NCBI RefSeq assembly: GCF_003007675.1
Contig: NZ_PXNP01000109.1
Span: 1,389-65,388, forward strand
Length of the DNA: 64,000 bases
Direction: 5' to 3'
Source of the DNA: Marinobacter fuscus
GTDB lineage: Bacteria; Pseudomonadota; Gammaproteobacteria; Pseudomonadales; Oleiphilaceae
In this document: piece after piece, positions 44,777 through 54,116 of the stretch
Layout of the letters: each line of letters opens with the position of its first letter
Position numbering within the stretch: position 1 is the first letter of the stretch
Made by a program: the position numbers and the translations under genes
The notes under the pieces: model-generated
Told to the model about the DNA's origin: nothing
The model's database searches: none
What the model saw: the letters and a program-made list of their open reading frames with translations, nothing else

Positions 44777-45681
44777 GGCTGCGACCGCTCCTGTTTCGGG
44801 TGTATGTGAGTAGGCTCAATGGGCGCATTTTGAGCGTCATCAAACCAGGCGTTAACAAATGCCGGACCACAGGACGCCTTTGGCACTCCGAAACCAGAGG
44901 GATAACCCACATCCACCAGGTACAAACCGTCTGGCGGCGCTGTCACGCCTGCCCGCTTCCGATCCCGGCCCGCCAGAATACCACTTATCCAGCTCTCCGG
45001 CTGCTGCCCGTTACCAACCGCCATTAAGGCACCGGCAATGTTGCGAACCATATGATGCAGAAACGCATTGGCCTGCACATCAATTACGACGAAATTACCG
45101 TGGCGGGTTACTGCAATCTGCTCAAGAAAGCGAACAGGTGTTCGTGACTGGCAGCCAGCTGCCCGGAATGCCGAAAAATCATGCTCGCCGACCAAAGCCT
45201 GGGCAGCTCTGTGCATACGGAGCTCGTCAAGCGGGCGGAAGGTCCAGCTTACCTGACCCCGCTGAATACCCGGGCGCACCGGGTGGTTGAATATGACATA
45301 CCGGTAGCGCCTGTAGACAGCTGAGAAGCGGGCATGAAAGTCCCCCTCACCCATGCCGGCCCAATGCACAGAGATATCCGCTGGCAAGGCGGTATTCATC
45401 CCCATCACCCAGGAACGCCGGTTACGAATGGCCGAGGTGTCGAAGTGGGCCACCTGAAAACTGGCGTGCACTCCGGCATCGGTTCGCCCGGCGCACACCA
45501 GGTTCACAGGCTGGTCTGCCACTCTGCTGGCGGCTTTGGCAAGCTCACCTTCAACCGAACGGACACCGCTCTTCTGATATTGCCAGCCATGGAAGGCCTG
45601 CCCGTCGTATTCAAAAATGATAACAACACGCCCGTTGCCAATGGCGTTGTCTGTAGTCAGGGGTTGTGGTGTAAGAAACAA
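44773..45681 (-). CDS. truA: tRNA pseudouridine(38-40) synthase TruA (TTG start)
   Basis: Makes pseudouridine at positions 38-40 of the tRNA anticodon arm. The 302-residue protein has the nucleophile Asp68 in [11 protein letters not shown] and conserved [14 protein letters not shown] and [15 protein letters not shown]. The only start consistent with family length is TTG at 45681; no ATG or GTG lies in frame before the conserved core, and the ribosome site is weak, so translation may be modest. A strong fimV terminator ends about 26 bases upstream, leaving little room for a separate promoter. truA after fimV is the Pseudomonas order. Confidence 0.93.
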   Translation of the reverse strand: MFLTPQPLTTDNAIGNGRVVIIFEYDGQAFHGWQYQKSGVRSVEGELAKAASRVADQPVNLVCAGRTDAGVHASFQVAHFDTSAIRNRRSWVMGMNTALPADISVHWAGMGEGDFHARFSAVYRRYRYVIFNHPVRPGIQRGQVSWTFRPLDELRMHRAAQALVGEHDFSAFRAAGCQSRTPVRFLEQIAVTRHGNFVVIDVQANAFLHHMVRNIAGALMAVGNGQQPESWISGILAGRDRKRAGVTAPPDGLYLVDVGYPSGFGVPKASCGPAFVNAWFDDAQNAPIEPTHIHPKQERSQP

Positions 45682-45706
45682 GAGCAGACCCGGTCTTTAA
45701 ACGCAG

Positions 45707-45740
45707 AAAACGCAAACGCCGGCCAACTGGCCGGCGTTTG
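45707..45740 (-). terminator. Rho-independent terminator after fimV
   Basis: On the minus strand CAAACGCCGGCC (45740-45729) pairs with GGCCGGCGTTTG (45724-45713) over four bases, followed after CG by TTTT. It lies 26 bases past the fimV stop and just upstream of truA, so truA depends on readthrough or on a promoter inside this short gap. Confidence 0.8.
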
Positions 45741-45765
45741 CCGCTGATGATCCGATTATAACGAA

Positions 45766-48700
45766 TCAGGAAAGATTTTTAAGAAGCTCCTTGGCTTCCG
45801 CCTTCTGCTCCTCTGTTCCTTCCAGCGCAACCTCTTCCAGAATGTCGCGCGCACCATCGCCATCACCCATCTCGATGTAGGCTCTGGCCAGATCAAGTTT
45901 GGTCGCCGCTTCGTCGGTTCCTGCCAGGAAGTCGAAGTCGTCATCCTCACCCAAATCATTTTCGTCTATGTCGGCAACCGTTTCACTCTGCTCCAAACCG
46001 GCATCAAGTGCATCGGATGCAACAGGAACAGCGTCGTCCTCAAGATCCGCCTCAGGTGTCTCGTCTTCAGAAAGCTCCGCTTCCTCTGCGAGCGTTTCAG
46101 GATTCTGCTGTTCTTGGCGACTCTCATCCGGATCTATATCCGCGAGGGCTTCCTCCAGGTTCAGTTCATCATCAAGAGACGGCTGATCACCAGCGCCCGA
46201 TACAGGTTCTGCAAATTCTGAAAACTCTTCCATCAAGGCCAGATCTTCATCTGAAACGTCTAACTCCAAATCATCCAGGTCGGACTCATCCATATCCAGC
46301 TCACCTGTGAGCTTTTCCTCGTCTGCGACCTTGTCCAGCTCGGCATCCAGCTCGTCGAGGAAAGACTCGTCAAGACTGTCATCGAGTTCTGCGTCGAACT
46401 CCTCAGCCAGTTCGATCTCCTCAGCGCCATCCCCGGTGTCGGCAGCACTTGACGCCAAACCGGTGTCCGGCAGGTCATCTTCCAGATCAGAGGAGTCGAG
46501 CGACTTGTCATCACCCTCCGCCAGAGAAACATCCTCAAATGCAGATTCGAACTCCAGATCAAGATCCAGTTCATCGTCAGGATCTTTCGCCTTCTGTTTG
46601 TCCAGTTCCTCATCCAACTCCAGAGATGCAAAGTCCGTTTCGGATGGCAGCTCATCAGCCGATTCCGACACGTCTTCGTCCGCCTTCTGGTCGAGCACAG
46701 ACAGGTCATACTCAATCAGATCGTCCCGGCTGTCTTTATCGGCCTCGACATCAGATGCCAGTTCACCGAACTCATTTTCATCGTTTTCCGGAGCCGTCGC
46801 TTCAAACTCATCGACTTGCAGTTCATCGGAAACCATCGGATCAGCATCGGCAAGGTTCCCGCCTCTGCTCTCGTCATCAAGATCCGGGCTACTGCCAAAC
46901 GACCCCGTACGCAACTGGGATTCCAGGTCGTCAATGCTGGGCATGGCCTCGGCTTCCGCCAGCTTCTCGCGCAGGATATCCGCTTGCGCCAGGGCATCTT
47001 CATCTTCAAGAGCGGCAATTTCCTGATGCTGCTTCTCAAACGCGCCCCGATCCTGACTCTCGGCGTATACCGCGAGCAACTTCAGGCGCAGATCTGCCCG
47101 GCTTGGTTCTCGGGAAATTGCTGCCTCAAGAACCTGACTTGCCTGCTCCCATTGCCCATAAGCAATGTAGGTGTCCGCCTCGGCCAATACATCGCCCTCT
47201 CCGGCGCTTTGCTCTTCACCATCATCAAGGTTCAGGTCAAAGGAGTCCTTATCATCGCCATCATCACTGTTCAGTTGTTCGTAAAACTCTTTTTCCCGGC
47301 TCGCATTGCGGCGGGCGACCAGCAGCAACAACAGCAGCAACAACACGAGACCGCCGCCAAGCGCAATCTGGTACATCGGATTGTTGAGGATGCCGTCAAT
47401 GATATTCCCCGGGAAGGCCTTTTCCGGCGAGACTACCGGCGGCTGTGCAGGTGCAGGCTCCGCCTTTGGCGGAGTAGCAGGCTCTTCAGCCAATTCCGAA
47501 GCAGCCGACTCGTCGCCTGCCTGCTCTATAGCGGCTTCTGGCTCGGGCGTTGCCGCTGCGGCACCAGCCTCATCAGACACAACTTCCGGTTCAACACTCT
47601 CGCCATCGGCAGGCGTCAGCTCTTCTTCAGATGGCTGTTGCCCGTCGTTCCCGATCTCAGGCCCGGCATCCGAGGCTGTCGTTACCTCAGCATCGAGCTC
47701 TTCAGCCGTTTCTACTGTTGAACCTGAACTCTCACCAACCGGGCCACCCGGGGCGTCACCGGAAACTTCCGTGCCATCCTCAGCGGCCTCTGCCGACAGA
47801 CCCTGAAGATCCGCCAACTGACTGTTCTTGAGCTCCAGCAAGCGCTGCAATGTCTCAACCTGATCCTGAAGATCCTCAACGCGGGTATTCAGGTCTTCAT
47901 TCGCACGCCGTGCCGCCTCCAGCTCTTCCATGGCCATGGCCGAACCTGCGTCTGCCCCTCCTGGTAAATCACCGTCCCCACCGGCAGAGCCACCTTCTTC
48001 TGATGTGCGGGTATCGGCCTCATCGGCAACCAGCAAACGTAACTCATCTCCGCCTGCTGCTGTTCCGGCGCCAGCACCCCCAGCCGAAGCGGTGTCGGTT
48101 GCATCAACAGCACGCGGCGACTGGAATTCCTGATTCTGGCGGGCGACGATCTGATTCGCTTCCGCACGGCTGCGATCACTGATCTGTTCGATCGATGGAA
48201 TGCGCAATATTTCGCCGCGCTTGAGGCGGTTGATATTGCCACCGATAAACGCACCGGGGTTGAGATCCTGCAGAGCCAGCATGACTTGCTGCATGGAGAC
48301 AGAATCGTTCGGGCGCACTTGTTGAGCAATTGTCCACAAGGTATCGGAAGAACCTGTAGGCCCGAACGTACCGGCAGAAGCACCCCGACCGGTTGAACCC
48401 TGAACGGTTTCCTGGCGGCGAATAGACTCTGACGACCGGGCGGAACCGGCCGCTGACTGGCGAGCCACCGCCGGCGCACTTATCTGCTCCTGAATGCCGG
48501 ACTCTTCGGCATAAACAGGAGGATCAACCAGAACCGCGTATTCACGCATCAACCGGCCATTGGGCCAGGTCAGTTCTAGCAGAAAATTGAGATAGGGCTC
48601 CCGCACCGGTTCCCGGGACGACACGCTGATCGACAGGTTGCCATCGGCTCCCGTCACAACCTCAAAACGTAACTGGCTCAGAAACTGGTGGCGCTCCAGA

Positions 48701-48909
48701 CCCACGCGCTGATACGCGGCTTCCGGTGCCACATTGACGAACACCTCACCGGGATCGACGCCACGACTCTGATTTAATGATATGTCTGCATCCAGGGGCT
48801 CATTCAGCCAGGACTGGAGCTCAATCTCTCCCAACCCCAAGGCCTGAGCCATTCCAGAGCCGAGCCCTCCCGCCAGCGCCAGGGCAACCGCAAGCTTGCG
48901 TACCTTCAT
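45766..48909 (-). CDS. fimV: FimV, polar hub protein
   Basis: A 1047-residue inner-membrane protein organising type IV pilus components at the pole; in P. aeruginosa it binds FimL and affects cAMP and pilus assembly. The layout is classic: signal peptide (1-24), periplasmic N-terminal domain (LGEIELQSWLNEPLDADI), LysM peptidoglycan-binding domain (about 185-240, TLWTIAQQVRPN), a coiled coil (about 330-370, LEAARRANEDLNTRVEDLQDQ), one membrane helix at about 515-534, and a very acidic cytoplasmic part (about 545-1000) ending in the conserved C-terminal TPR-like motif (ATKLDLARAYIEMGDGDGAR). A terminator follows. Asp/Glu richness of the cytoplasmic part is usual in the family. Confidence 0.95.
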   Translation of the reverse strand: MKVRKLAVALALAGGLGSGMAQALGLGEIELQSWLNEPLDADISLNQSRGVDPGEVFVNVAPEAAYQRVGLERHQFLSQLRFEVVTGADGNLSISVSSREPVREPYLNFLLELTWPNGRLMREYAVLVDPPVYAEESGIQEQISAPAVARQSAAGSARSSESIRRQETVQGSTGRGASAGTFGPTGSSDTLWTIAQQVRPNDSVSMQQVMLALQDLNPGAFIGGNINRLKRGEILRIPSIEQISDRSRAEANQIVARQNQEFQSPRAVDATDTASAGGAGAGTAAGGDELRLLVADEADTRTSEEGGSAGGDGDLPGGADAGSAMAMEELEAARRANEDLNTRVEDLQDQVETLQRLLELKNSQLADLQGLSAEAAEDGTEVSGDAPGGPVGESSGSTVETAEELDAEVTTASDAGPEIGNDGQQPSEEELTPADGESVEPEVVSDEAGAAAATPEPEAAIEQAGDESAASELAEEPATPPKAEPAPAQPPVVSPEKAFPGNIIDGILNNPMYQIALGGGLVLLLLLLLLVARRNASREKEFYEQLNSDDGDDKDSFDLNLDDGEEQSAGEGDVLAEADTYIAYGQWEQASQVLEAAISREPSRADLRLKLLAVYAESQDRGAFEKQHQEIAALEDEDALAQADILREKLAEAEAMPSIDDLESQLRTGSFGSSPDLDDESRGGNLADADPMVSDELQVDEFEATAPENDENEFGELASDVEADKDSRDDLIEYDLSVLDQKADEDVSESADELPSETDFASLELDEELDKQKAKDPDDELDLDLEFESAFEDVSLAEGDDKSLDSSDLEDDLPDTGLASSAADTGDGAEEIELAEEFDAELDDSLDESFLDELDAELDKVADEEKLTGELDMDESDLDDLELDVSDEDLALMEEFSEFAEPVSGAGDQPSLDDELNLEEALADIDPDESRQEQQNPETLAEEAELSEDETPEADLEDDAVPVASDALDAGLEQSETVADIDENDLGEDDDFDFLAGTDEAATKLDLARAYIEMGDGDGARDILEEVALEGTEEQKAEAKELLKNLS

Positions 48910-49226
48910 GCTTTTTCCTTTCCAGTCTCCGTTATTCGTTACTGCTGTCTATCAACAGAATCGGATGAGGTTGGATGACTTTCGCCTGAATATTTCTCAT
49001 TCTTCTTTTTTTAGCAGTAATACCGCTCGGTTGGGCAAGTATTGTTGATATAACCCGTTTAATCAATGAATCAGACGGATTCCTTGCACCATTTTTTGAT
49101 CTGTCTGGCGGAACTTGTTAGATGCACTGAAAATAACAGGGGCGGACACTGAAATCAGCCTCCGCCCCTGACCGGCAGTCAAAAAACCGGACGCAGTTGG
49201 CATTAATTGCCTCTGCGTAACATTTC
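48910..49226. other. Intergenic stretch between asd and fimV
   Basis: This 317-base AT-rich gap lies between two minus-strand genes. It holds the asd terminator (49131-49170) and must contain the fimV promoter, but no convincing -10/-35 pair could be chosen. No open frame with a ribosome site, RNA gene or repeat was recognised. Confidence 0.6.
49131..49170 (-). terminator. Rho-independent terminator after asd
   Basis: On the minus strand CAGGGGCGGA (49170-49161) pairs perfectly with TCCGCCCCTG (49146-49137) over a 14-base loop, followed by TTATTTTC. It lies about 55 bases past the asd stop. Confidence 0.7.
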
Positions 49227-50342
49227 TTAACGCTCCTGAAGGATCCGGAGCATCCGGCGCAACGGCTCTGCCGCTCCCCAGAGCAACTGATCACCAACCG
49301 TGAACGCAGAAATGTACTCCGGCCCCATCGCGAGTTTGCGAATACGGCCAATCGGTACACTCAGGGTTCCGGTCACCTTGGCCGGTGTCAGTTCCTGCAT
49401 TGTGGCATCCCGATCATTCGGAACCACTTTCACCCAGTCGTTTGCCTTGGCAAGAATGCTCTCGATCTCGGCAACCGACAGATCCTTTTTCAGCTTGATG
49501 GTCAAAGCCTGACTGTGGGAGCGCATGGCGCCAATCCGCACACAGATGCCATCAATCGGAATCGGGTTACCGGAACGACCAAGGATTTTATTGGTCTCAA
49601 CCCCGGCTTTCCATTCTTCTTTGCTCATGCCGTTATCGAGCTGCTTGTCGATAAACGGAATCAGGCTGCCAGCCAGCGGCACACCAAAGTGTTCCGTGGG
49701 AAAGTCACCGGAGCGCATGGTTTCGGTTACCTTCTGGTCGATATCCAGAATGGCCGAAAAGGGATCAGCCAACTCAGATGCAACGCTTTCATTGAGTGCG
49801 CCCATCTGCTCCAGAAGCTCACGCATATTCTTGGCGCCAGACCCGGAAGCGGCCTGGTATGTCATGGGCGTAACCCACTCCACCAGATCTTCCTGCAGCA
49901 GGCCGCCCAGGGCCAGCATCATCAGGCTTACCGTGCAGTTGCCGCCAATGTAGTCCTTCACGCCCTTTTCGAGGGCTGCGTCGATAACATTGCGGTTCAC
50001 CGGATCCAGCACAATCACTGAATGGTCCGCCATTCTCAGCGTAGAGGCTGCATCAATCCAGTAACCCTGCCAACCGGTGTCGCGCAGCTTCTGGTAAACC
50101 TCGGAGGTGTAGTCACCACCCTGACAGGTAAGCACCACATCCATGCTCTTGAGAATGTCGATATCAAACGCGTCCTGCAAAGGCGGAACGTCTTCCTTGC
50201 CAACATCCGGTGCCGGTTTTCCCGCCTGGGAAGTGGTAAAAAACACCGGCTCTATGTCGGCGAAATCGTTTTCTTCGCGCATGCGCTGCATCAGGACCGA
50301 GCCTACCATGCCGCGCCAACCTACAAGTCCAACTCGTTTCAT
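49227..50342 (-). CDS. asd: Aspartate-semialdehyde dehydrogenase
   Basis: Reduces aspartyl phosphate to aspartate semialdehyde, the precursor of lysine, diaminopimelate, methionine and threonine. The 371-residue enzyme is of the enterobacterial type: [14 protein letters not shown] for NADP, the catalytic cysteine Cys136 in GGNCTVSLM, and the catalytic histidine His276 in [10 protein letters not shown]. The position after leuCDB and before fimV is the Pseudomonas order. The 123-base gap from leuB contains an imperfect hairpin with a perfect CAGTGGC/GCCACTG core (50413-50434) but no T-run. Confidence 0.97.
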   Translation of the reverse strand: MKRVGLVGWRGMVGSVLMQRMREENDFADIEPVFFTTSQAGKPAPDVGKEDVPPLQDAFDIDILKSMDVVLTCQGGDYTSEVYQKLRDTGWQGYWIDAASTLRMADHSVIVLDPVNRNVIDAALEKGVKDYIGGNCTVSLMMLALGGLLQEDLVEWVTPMTYQAASGSGAKNMRELLEQMGALNESVASELADPFSAILDIDQKVTETMRSGDFPTEHFGVPLAGSLIPFIDKQLDNGMSKEEWKAGVETNKILGRSGNPIPIDGICVRIGAMRSHSQALTIKLKKDLSVAEIESILAKANDWVKVVPNDRDATMQELTPAKVTGTLSVPIGRIRKLAMGPEYISAFTVGDQLLWGAAEPLRRMLRILQER

Positions 50343-50465
50343 GTGCCAGGACTTCCAACTCTATGCCCGCCCGCTGCCGTTATCGCTGACAAGGACGGGA
50401 TGGATGATCCCGCAGTGGCTGCATCCCGCCACTGTCGGGTCGTTAATATCTGAAGCCGATGACTG

Positions 50466-51539
50466 TTACAGGGCCGCCAGAACGGCCTCACCCATTTCCC
50501 GGGTCGACACCTGCGTGCCACCTTCCGCCATAATGTCGGCGGTGCGCAGCCCCTGATCCAGCACCTTGCTGACCGCAGCCTCAATGGCCTGGGCCGCCTT
50601 TTCTTCATTCAGACTGTAGCGCAACATCATCGCCGCGCTGAGAATGGTGGCCAGCGGATTCGCGATACCCTTGCCAGCGATATCCGGGGCGGAACCGTGA
50701 CAGGGCTCGTACATACCCTGCTTGTCTGCATTCAGGGAGGCCGACGGCAACATGCCAATGGAGCCTGTCAGCATCGCAGCTTCGTCAGACAGAATATCAC
50801 CAAACATATTGCCAGTCACAATCACATCGAACTGTTTCGGCGCACGAACCAGTTGCATTGCGGCGTTATCCACGTACATATGGGAGAGCTCGACATCGGG
50901 ATATTCCCGCTTGAGGTCTTCCATGATTTCACGCCAGAGCACGGTCACTTCCAGCACGTTCGCCTTGTCGACAGAGCACAGTTTCTTACCACGCTGCTGT
51001 GCGGCTTCGAAGGCCACACGGCCGATACGGCGGATTTCAGACTCGGTGTACTGATAGGTGTTGTAGCCTTGGCGCTCACCGCTCTCAAGCTGACGAACAC
51101 CCCGCGGCTGCCCGAAGTAAATCCCGCCGGTGAGCTCGCGAACGATCAGGATATCCAGCCCCGAAACCACCTCCGGCTTGAGGGAAGACGCAGAAGCCAG
51201 TTGCGGATACAGAATGGCCGGACGCAGGTTCCCGAACAGCTCCAGATTGGAGCGCAACCCCAACAGACCCTTTTCCGGGCGCTTCGCCATAGGCAGGCTG
51301 TCCCACTGGGGGCCACCCACGGCACCAAGTAGAATCGCATCGGCTTCACGCGCCTTGCTCAGAGTAGTTTCCGGCAGCGGTGTATCCTCGGCATCGATCG
51401 CGGCACCGCCCACCAGTGCCTTGTCAAAGCTCAGGCCAAGGCTGAACTGTTCATTGATCTTGTTCAGCACCTTCTCGGCTTCTGCGACAATTTCCGGCCC
51501 GATTCCATCACCGGGCAACAACAATACATTACGGGGCAT
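50466..51539 (-). CDS. leuB: 3-isopropylmalate dehydrogenase
   Basis: Third step of leucine synthesis, oxidising and decarboxylating 3-isopropylmalate with NAD. The 357-residue enzyme begins [16 protein letters not shown] and carries the substrate arginines and acidic metal-binding residues typical of the family ([53 protein letters not shown]). ATG at 51539 is chosen with AAGGA upstream; an open extension to 51632 has no family support. Last gene of leuCDB, 19 bases after leuD. Confidence 0.97.
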   Translation of the reverse strand: MPRNVLLLPGDGIGPEIVAEAEKVLNKINEQFSLGLSFDKALVGGAAIDAEDTPLPETTLSKAREADAILLGAVGGPQWDSLPMAKRPEKGLLGLRSNLELFGNLRPAILYPQLASASSLKPEVVSGLDILIVRELTGGIYFGQPRGVRQLESGERQGYNTYQYTESEIRRIGRVAFEAAQQRGKKLCSVDKANVLEVTVLWREIMEDLKREYPDVELSHMYVDNAAMQLVRAPKQFDVIVTGNMFGDILSDEAAMLTGSIGMLPSASLNADKQGMYEPCHGSAPDIAGKGIANPLATILSAAMMLRYSLNEEKAAQAIEAAVSKVLDQGLRTADIMAEGGTQVSTREMGEAVLAAL

Positions 51540-51558
51540 AGTCAGTTTCCTTGTCTTT

Positions 51559-52206
51559 TCAGTTTCCAGCGTTAAACAGCCAGGGTGCCGATGAGCGACG
51601 CGCATCTTCATAGGCGCGAATGGTATCCGCATCCTCCAGGGTCACGCCAATGTCGTCCAGACCATTGAGCAGGCAGTGACGGCGGAAATCGTCCACCTCA
51701 AAACTGAAAGATTGACCGGACGGCGTGGTTACGGTTTTGGCTTCCAGGTCAACACTCAGCTCATAGCCGCTTTCAGCCTCTGTCTCACGGAACAGCTGAT
51801 CAACAATTTCTTCTTCAAGAACAATGGGTAACAAGCCATTCTTAAAGCAGTTGTTGTAAAAAATATCGGCATAGCTGGGAGCAATGACCACCCGGAAACC
51901 AAAGTCATCCAGCGCCCAGGGGGCATGCTCGCGGCTGGAGCCACAGCCAAAATTGCGGCGAGCCAGCAGAATGCTCGAACTCTTGTAGCGCTCCTGGTTC
52001 AGCATGAAATCCGGATTGATTGGACGCTGGGAGCAATCCTGATCTGGTTTGCCTTCGTCCAGGTAACGCAGCTCATCAAACAGATTCGGCCCGAAGCCGG
52101 TGCGCTTGATGGATTTCAGAAACTGCTTGGGAATAATCATGTCCGTGTCCACATTGGAACGGTCCATGGGGGCAACAATACCCTTGTGTTGCGTAAATGC
52201 GCGCAT
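51559..52206 (-). CDS. leuD: 3-isopropylmalate dehydratase small subunit
   Basis: The swivel-domain subunit of isopropylmalate isomerase, working with LeuC. The 215-residue protein has the conserved N-terminal [18 protein letters not shown] and the [20 protein letters not shown] loop that closes on the substrate. The spacer to leuC is 17 bases and to leuB 19 bases, so the three are one operon transcribed towards asd. Confidence 0.97.
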   Translation of the reverse strand: MRAFTQHKGIVAPMDRSNVDTDMIIPKQFLKSIKRTGFGPNLFDELRYLDEGKPDQDCSQRPINPDFMLNQERYKSSSILLARRNFGCGSSREHAPWALDDFGFRVVIAPSYADIFYNNCFKNGLLPIVLEEEIVDQLFRETEAESGYELSVDLEAKTVTTPSGQSFSFEVDDFRRHCLLNGLDDIGVTLEDADTIRAYEDARRSSAPWLFNAGN

Positions 52207-52223
52207 GGTCTCTCTCCTGTGGA

Positions 52224-53642
52224 TCAGTTCAGCAAGTCACGAACATCAACGAAATGGCCGGTCACCGCCGCTGCGGCTGCCATCGCCGGGCTGACCAGGT
52301 GAGTGCGCCCACCAAAGCCCTGACGGCCTTCAAAGTTACGGTTCGACGTAGACGCACAATGCTCACCCTGGCCCAGTTTGTCGGCATTCATCGCCAGACA
52401 CATGGAGCAACCGGGATCACGCCACTCCAGGCCTGCTTCGACGAAAACCTTGTCCAGGCCTTCCTGCTCGGCCTGAGCCTTAACCAGCCCGGAACCCGGC
52501 ACCACCATCGCCTGCTTCAGGCTGGCTGCCACTTTACGGCCTTTCACCACCGCCGCCGCCTCGCGCAAATCTTCAATCCGGCTGTTGGTGCAAGAGCCAA
52601 TGAACACCCGGTCGAGCTTGATATCCGTAATCTTCTGATTTGGCGCCAGACCCATATACTTCAGCGCACGAACAATGCCCTCACGCTTGATCGGATCGTC
52701 TTCCTGCTCGGGATCCGGCACATTGCCGTCCACACCAACCACCATTTCCGGAGAAGTTCCCCAGCTCACCTGGGGCTGAATGGCACTGCCGTCCAGTTCG
52801 ACCACCTTGTCGAACTCGGCATCGTCATCGCTGTGCAGGGTGCGCCAGTATGCTACGGCCTTGTCCCAGGTTTCGCCTTTAGGTGAAAACGGACGACCTT
52901 TCACATAATCGATGGTGGTGTCATCAACCGCCACCATACCCACCCGGGCACCTGCCTCGATGGACATATTGCAGATGGTCATCCGCCCTTCCATGCTCAG
53001 GCCACGAATGGCCTCACCGCCAAACTCGATGGCATAACCGGTACCGCCCGCAGTGCCAATCTTGCCAATAATCGCGAGCACAACATCTTTACCGGTCACG
53101 CCAGGCCCGAGCTTGCCATTCACCTTCACCAGCATGTTCTTCATTTTCTTCTGAACCAGACACTGAGTGGCCAGAACATGCTCGACTTCCGAGGTACCGA
53201 TGCCGTGGGCCAGACAACCGAAAGCGCCATGGGTAGAGGTATGGGAATCACCACACACAATGCTCATACCCGGCAAGGTGGCACCCTGCTCCGGCCCGAT
53301 CACATGCACAATGCCCTGGCGCTGATCCTTGATCTTGAATTCAAGAATGCCAAACTCGTCGCAGTTCTTGTCGAGTGTTTCCACCTGGGTACGGGATACC
53401 GGATCGACGATTCCATCGATGCCCTTATCGCGATCCGTCGTTGGCACGTTGTGGTCCGGCGTGGCGAGGTTGGCATCGATACGCCAGGGCTTACGCCCTG
53501 CCAACCGAAGGCCTTCAAAGGCCTGGGGTGAAGTCACTTCGTGCAGTAATTGACGATCAATATAAATCAACGCGGAACCATCATCCCGCTGCTTGACCAG
53601 GTGGTCGTCCCACAACTTGTCGTATAAGGTCTTGCCCGCCAT
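52224..53642 (-). CDS. leuC: 3-isopropylmalate dehydratase large subunit
   Basis: Aconitase-family enzyme interconverting 2- and 3-isopropylmalate with a [4Fe-4S] cluster. The 472-residue protein has [14 protein letters not shown], the cluster cysteine in [14 protein letters not shown], and the other two in [11 protein letters not shown], all present. First gene of leuCDB and divergent from a LysR-type regulator, an arrangement that suggests this regulator acts on the operon. The intergenic region carries two large hairpin repeats and a candidate promoter. Confidence 0.97.
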   Translation of the reverse strand: MAGKTLYDKLWDDHLVKQRDDGSALIYIDRQLLHEVTSPQAFEGLRLAGRKPWRIDANLATPDHNVPTTDRDKGIDGIVDPVSRTQVETLDKNCDEFGILEFKIKDQRQGIVHVIGPEQGATLPGMSIVCGDSHTSTHGAFGCLAHGIGTSEVEHVLATQCLVQKKMKNMLVKVNGKLGPGVTGKDVVLAIIGKIGTAGGTGYAIEFGGEAIRGLSMEGRMTICNMSIEAGARVGMVAVDDTTIDYVKGRPFSPKGETWDKAVAYWRTLHSDDDAEFDKVVELDGSAIQPQVSWGTSPEMVVGVDGNVPDPEQEDDPIKREGIVRALKYMGLAPNQKITDIKLDRVFIGSCTNSRIEDLREAAAVVKGRKVAASLKQAMVVPGSGLVKAQAEQEGLDKVFVEAGLEWRDPGCSMCLAMNADKLGQGEHCASTSNRNFEGRQGFGGRTHLVSPAMAAAAAVTGHFVDVRDLLN

Positions 53643-53691
53643 GATTCTCTCTCACTTTCCGGGGGTTTCTGTTTTTGCTTTAGCTGAGCTC

Positions 53692-53721
53692 ATCATACTC
53701 CCTTCGGTTAAATAACCTCAA
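53692..53721 (-). promoter_or_regulatory. Candidate leuC promoter with overlapping palindrome
   Basis: On the minus strand TTGAGG (53721-53716) and TATGAT (53697-53692) are 18 bases apart and about 50 bases upstream of leuC. A palindrome GGTTA-AA-TAACC (53706-53717) overlaps the -35 box and spacer and could be an operator for the neighbouring LysR protein. Both assignments are by inspection only. Confidence 0.4.
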
Positions 53722-53796
53722 TTCATGTTTTTTATTCATTGCATTCCAATCAGCTATTCGAGAACATGATCAGGACGATACCTTGGTGCGAGTCAC

Positions 53797-53907
53797 GATC
53801 GGATGGGGGGTGACTTTTCAAAACACGCCTACAAGCACGTCCATGTGGTCTCGTTTCGGGCCGTCCATGGCCCTCAACGGTTTTGAAAAGCCACCCCCCA
53901 TCCGATC
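53797..53907 (-). repeat. Long hairpin repeat, copy 1 (nested ANGGA hairpins)
   Basis: A 28-base arm at 53797-53824 pairs with 53880-53907; 27 positions are Watson-Crick. The exception, A53813 opposite C53891, becomes a G-U pair only in minus-strand RNA. The 55-base loop read on the minus strand contains two small hairpins, GGGCC-ATGGAC-GGCCC (53873-53858) and CAC-ATGGAC-GTG (53847-53836), then CTTGTAGGCG. The loop closely matches copy 2, while the outer stem does not. It lies 155 bases upstream of leuC. Possible roles are RNA-binding-protein site, small RNA, or immobilised repeat element. Confidence 0.9.
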
Positions 53908-53966
53908 ATGCCCCAGGCGTACTGCATAGCAGCACCATCATCGCCGGATACAAGTGAAATGTTGGG

Positions 53967-54078
53967 GAATCAGCTTCGGGGCCCCTTCCCAAAAATTTCG
54001 GAGGCCAAGGATGGCCGGAGAGAAGCGCACAGGGATGTGCTTGTAGCGGTTTTTGGGAAGGGGCCCCGAAGCTGATTC
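53967..54078 (+). repeat. Long hairpin repeat, copy 2 (nested ANGGA hairpins)
   Basis: A 29-base arm at 53967-53995 pairs without mismatch with 54050-54078, extendable by two G-T pairs. The 54-base loop holds GGCC-AAGGAT-GGCC (54003-54016) and GCAC-AGGGAT-GTGC (54027-54040), then TTGTAGCGG. Spacing and loop sequence match copy 1 in the opposite orientation; stem sequence is unrelated. It ends 38 bases before the LysR gene start, on the same strand, so it could be part of that gene's leader. Confidence 0.92.
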
Positions 54079-54116
54079 TTACACCAACGCGATCAGGCTA
54101 CTGAACGGGCAACTCC

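Noticed and set aside
46307..47387. Long Ser-rich and His/Pro-rich open frames antisense to fimV
   Set aside because: They are the complement of the Asp/Glu-rich FimV cytoplasmic region, which yields Ser-rich antisense translations by composition alone.
53643..53700. 14-codon open frame upstream of leuC (minus strand), considered as a leader peptide
   Set aside because: Its ATG overlaps the candidate -10 box and it has no run of leucine codons, so a leu attenuator is not supported.
53797..53907. Hairpin copy 1 as a plain rho-independent terminator
   Set aside because: The stem is far longer than needed, the loop is 55 bases with internal structure, no T-run follows, and it lies between divergent genes.
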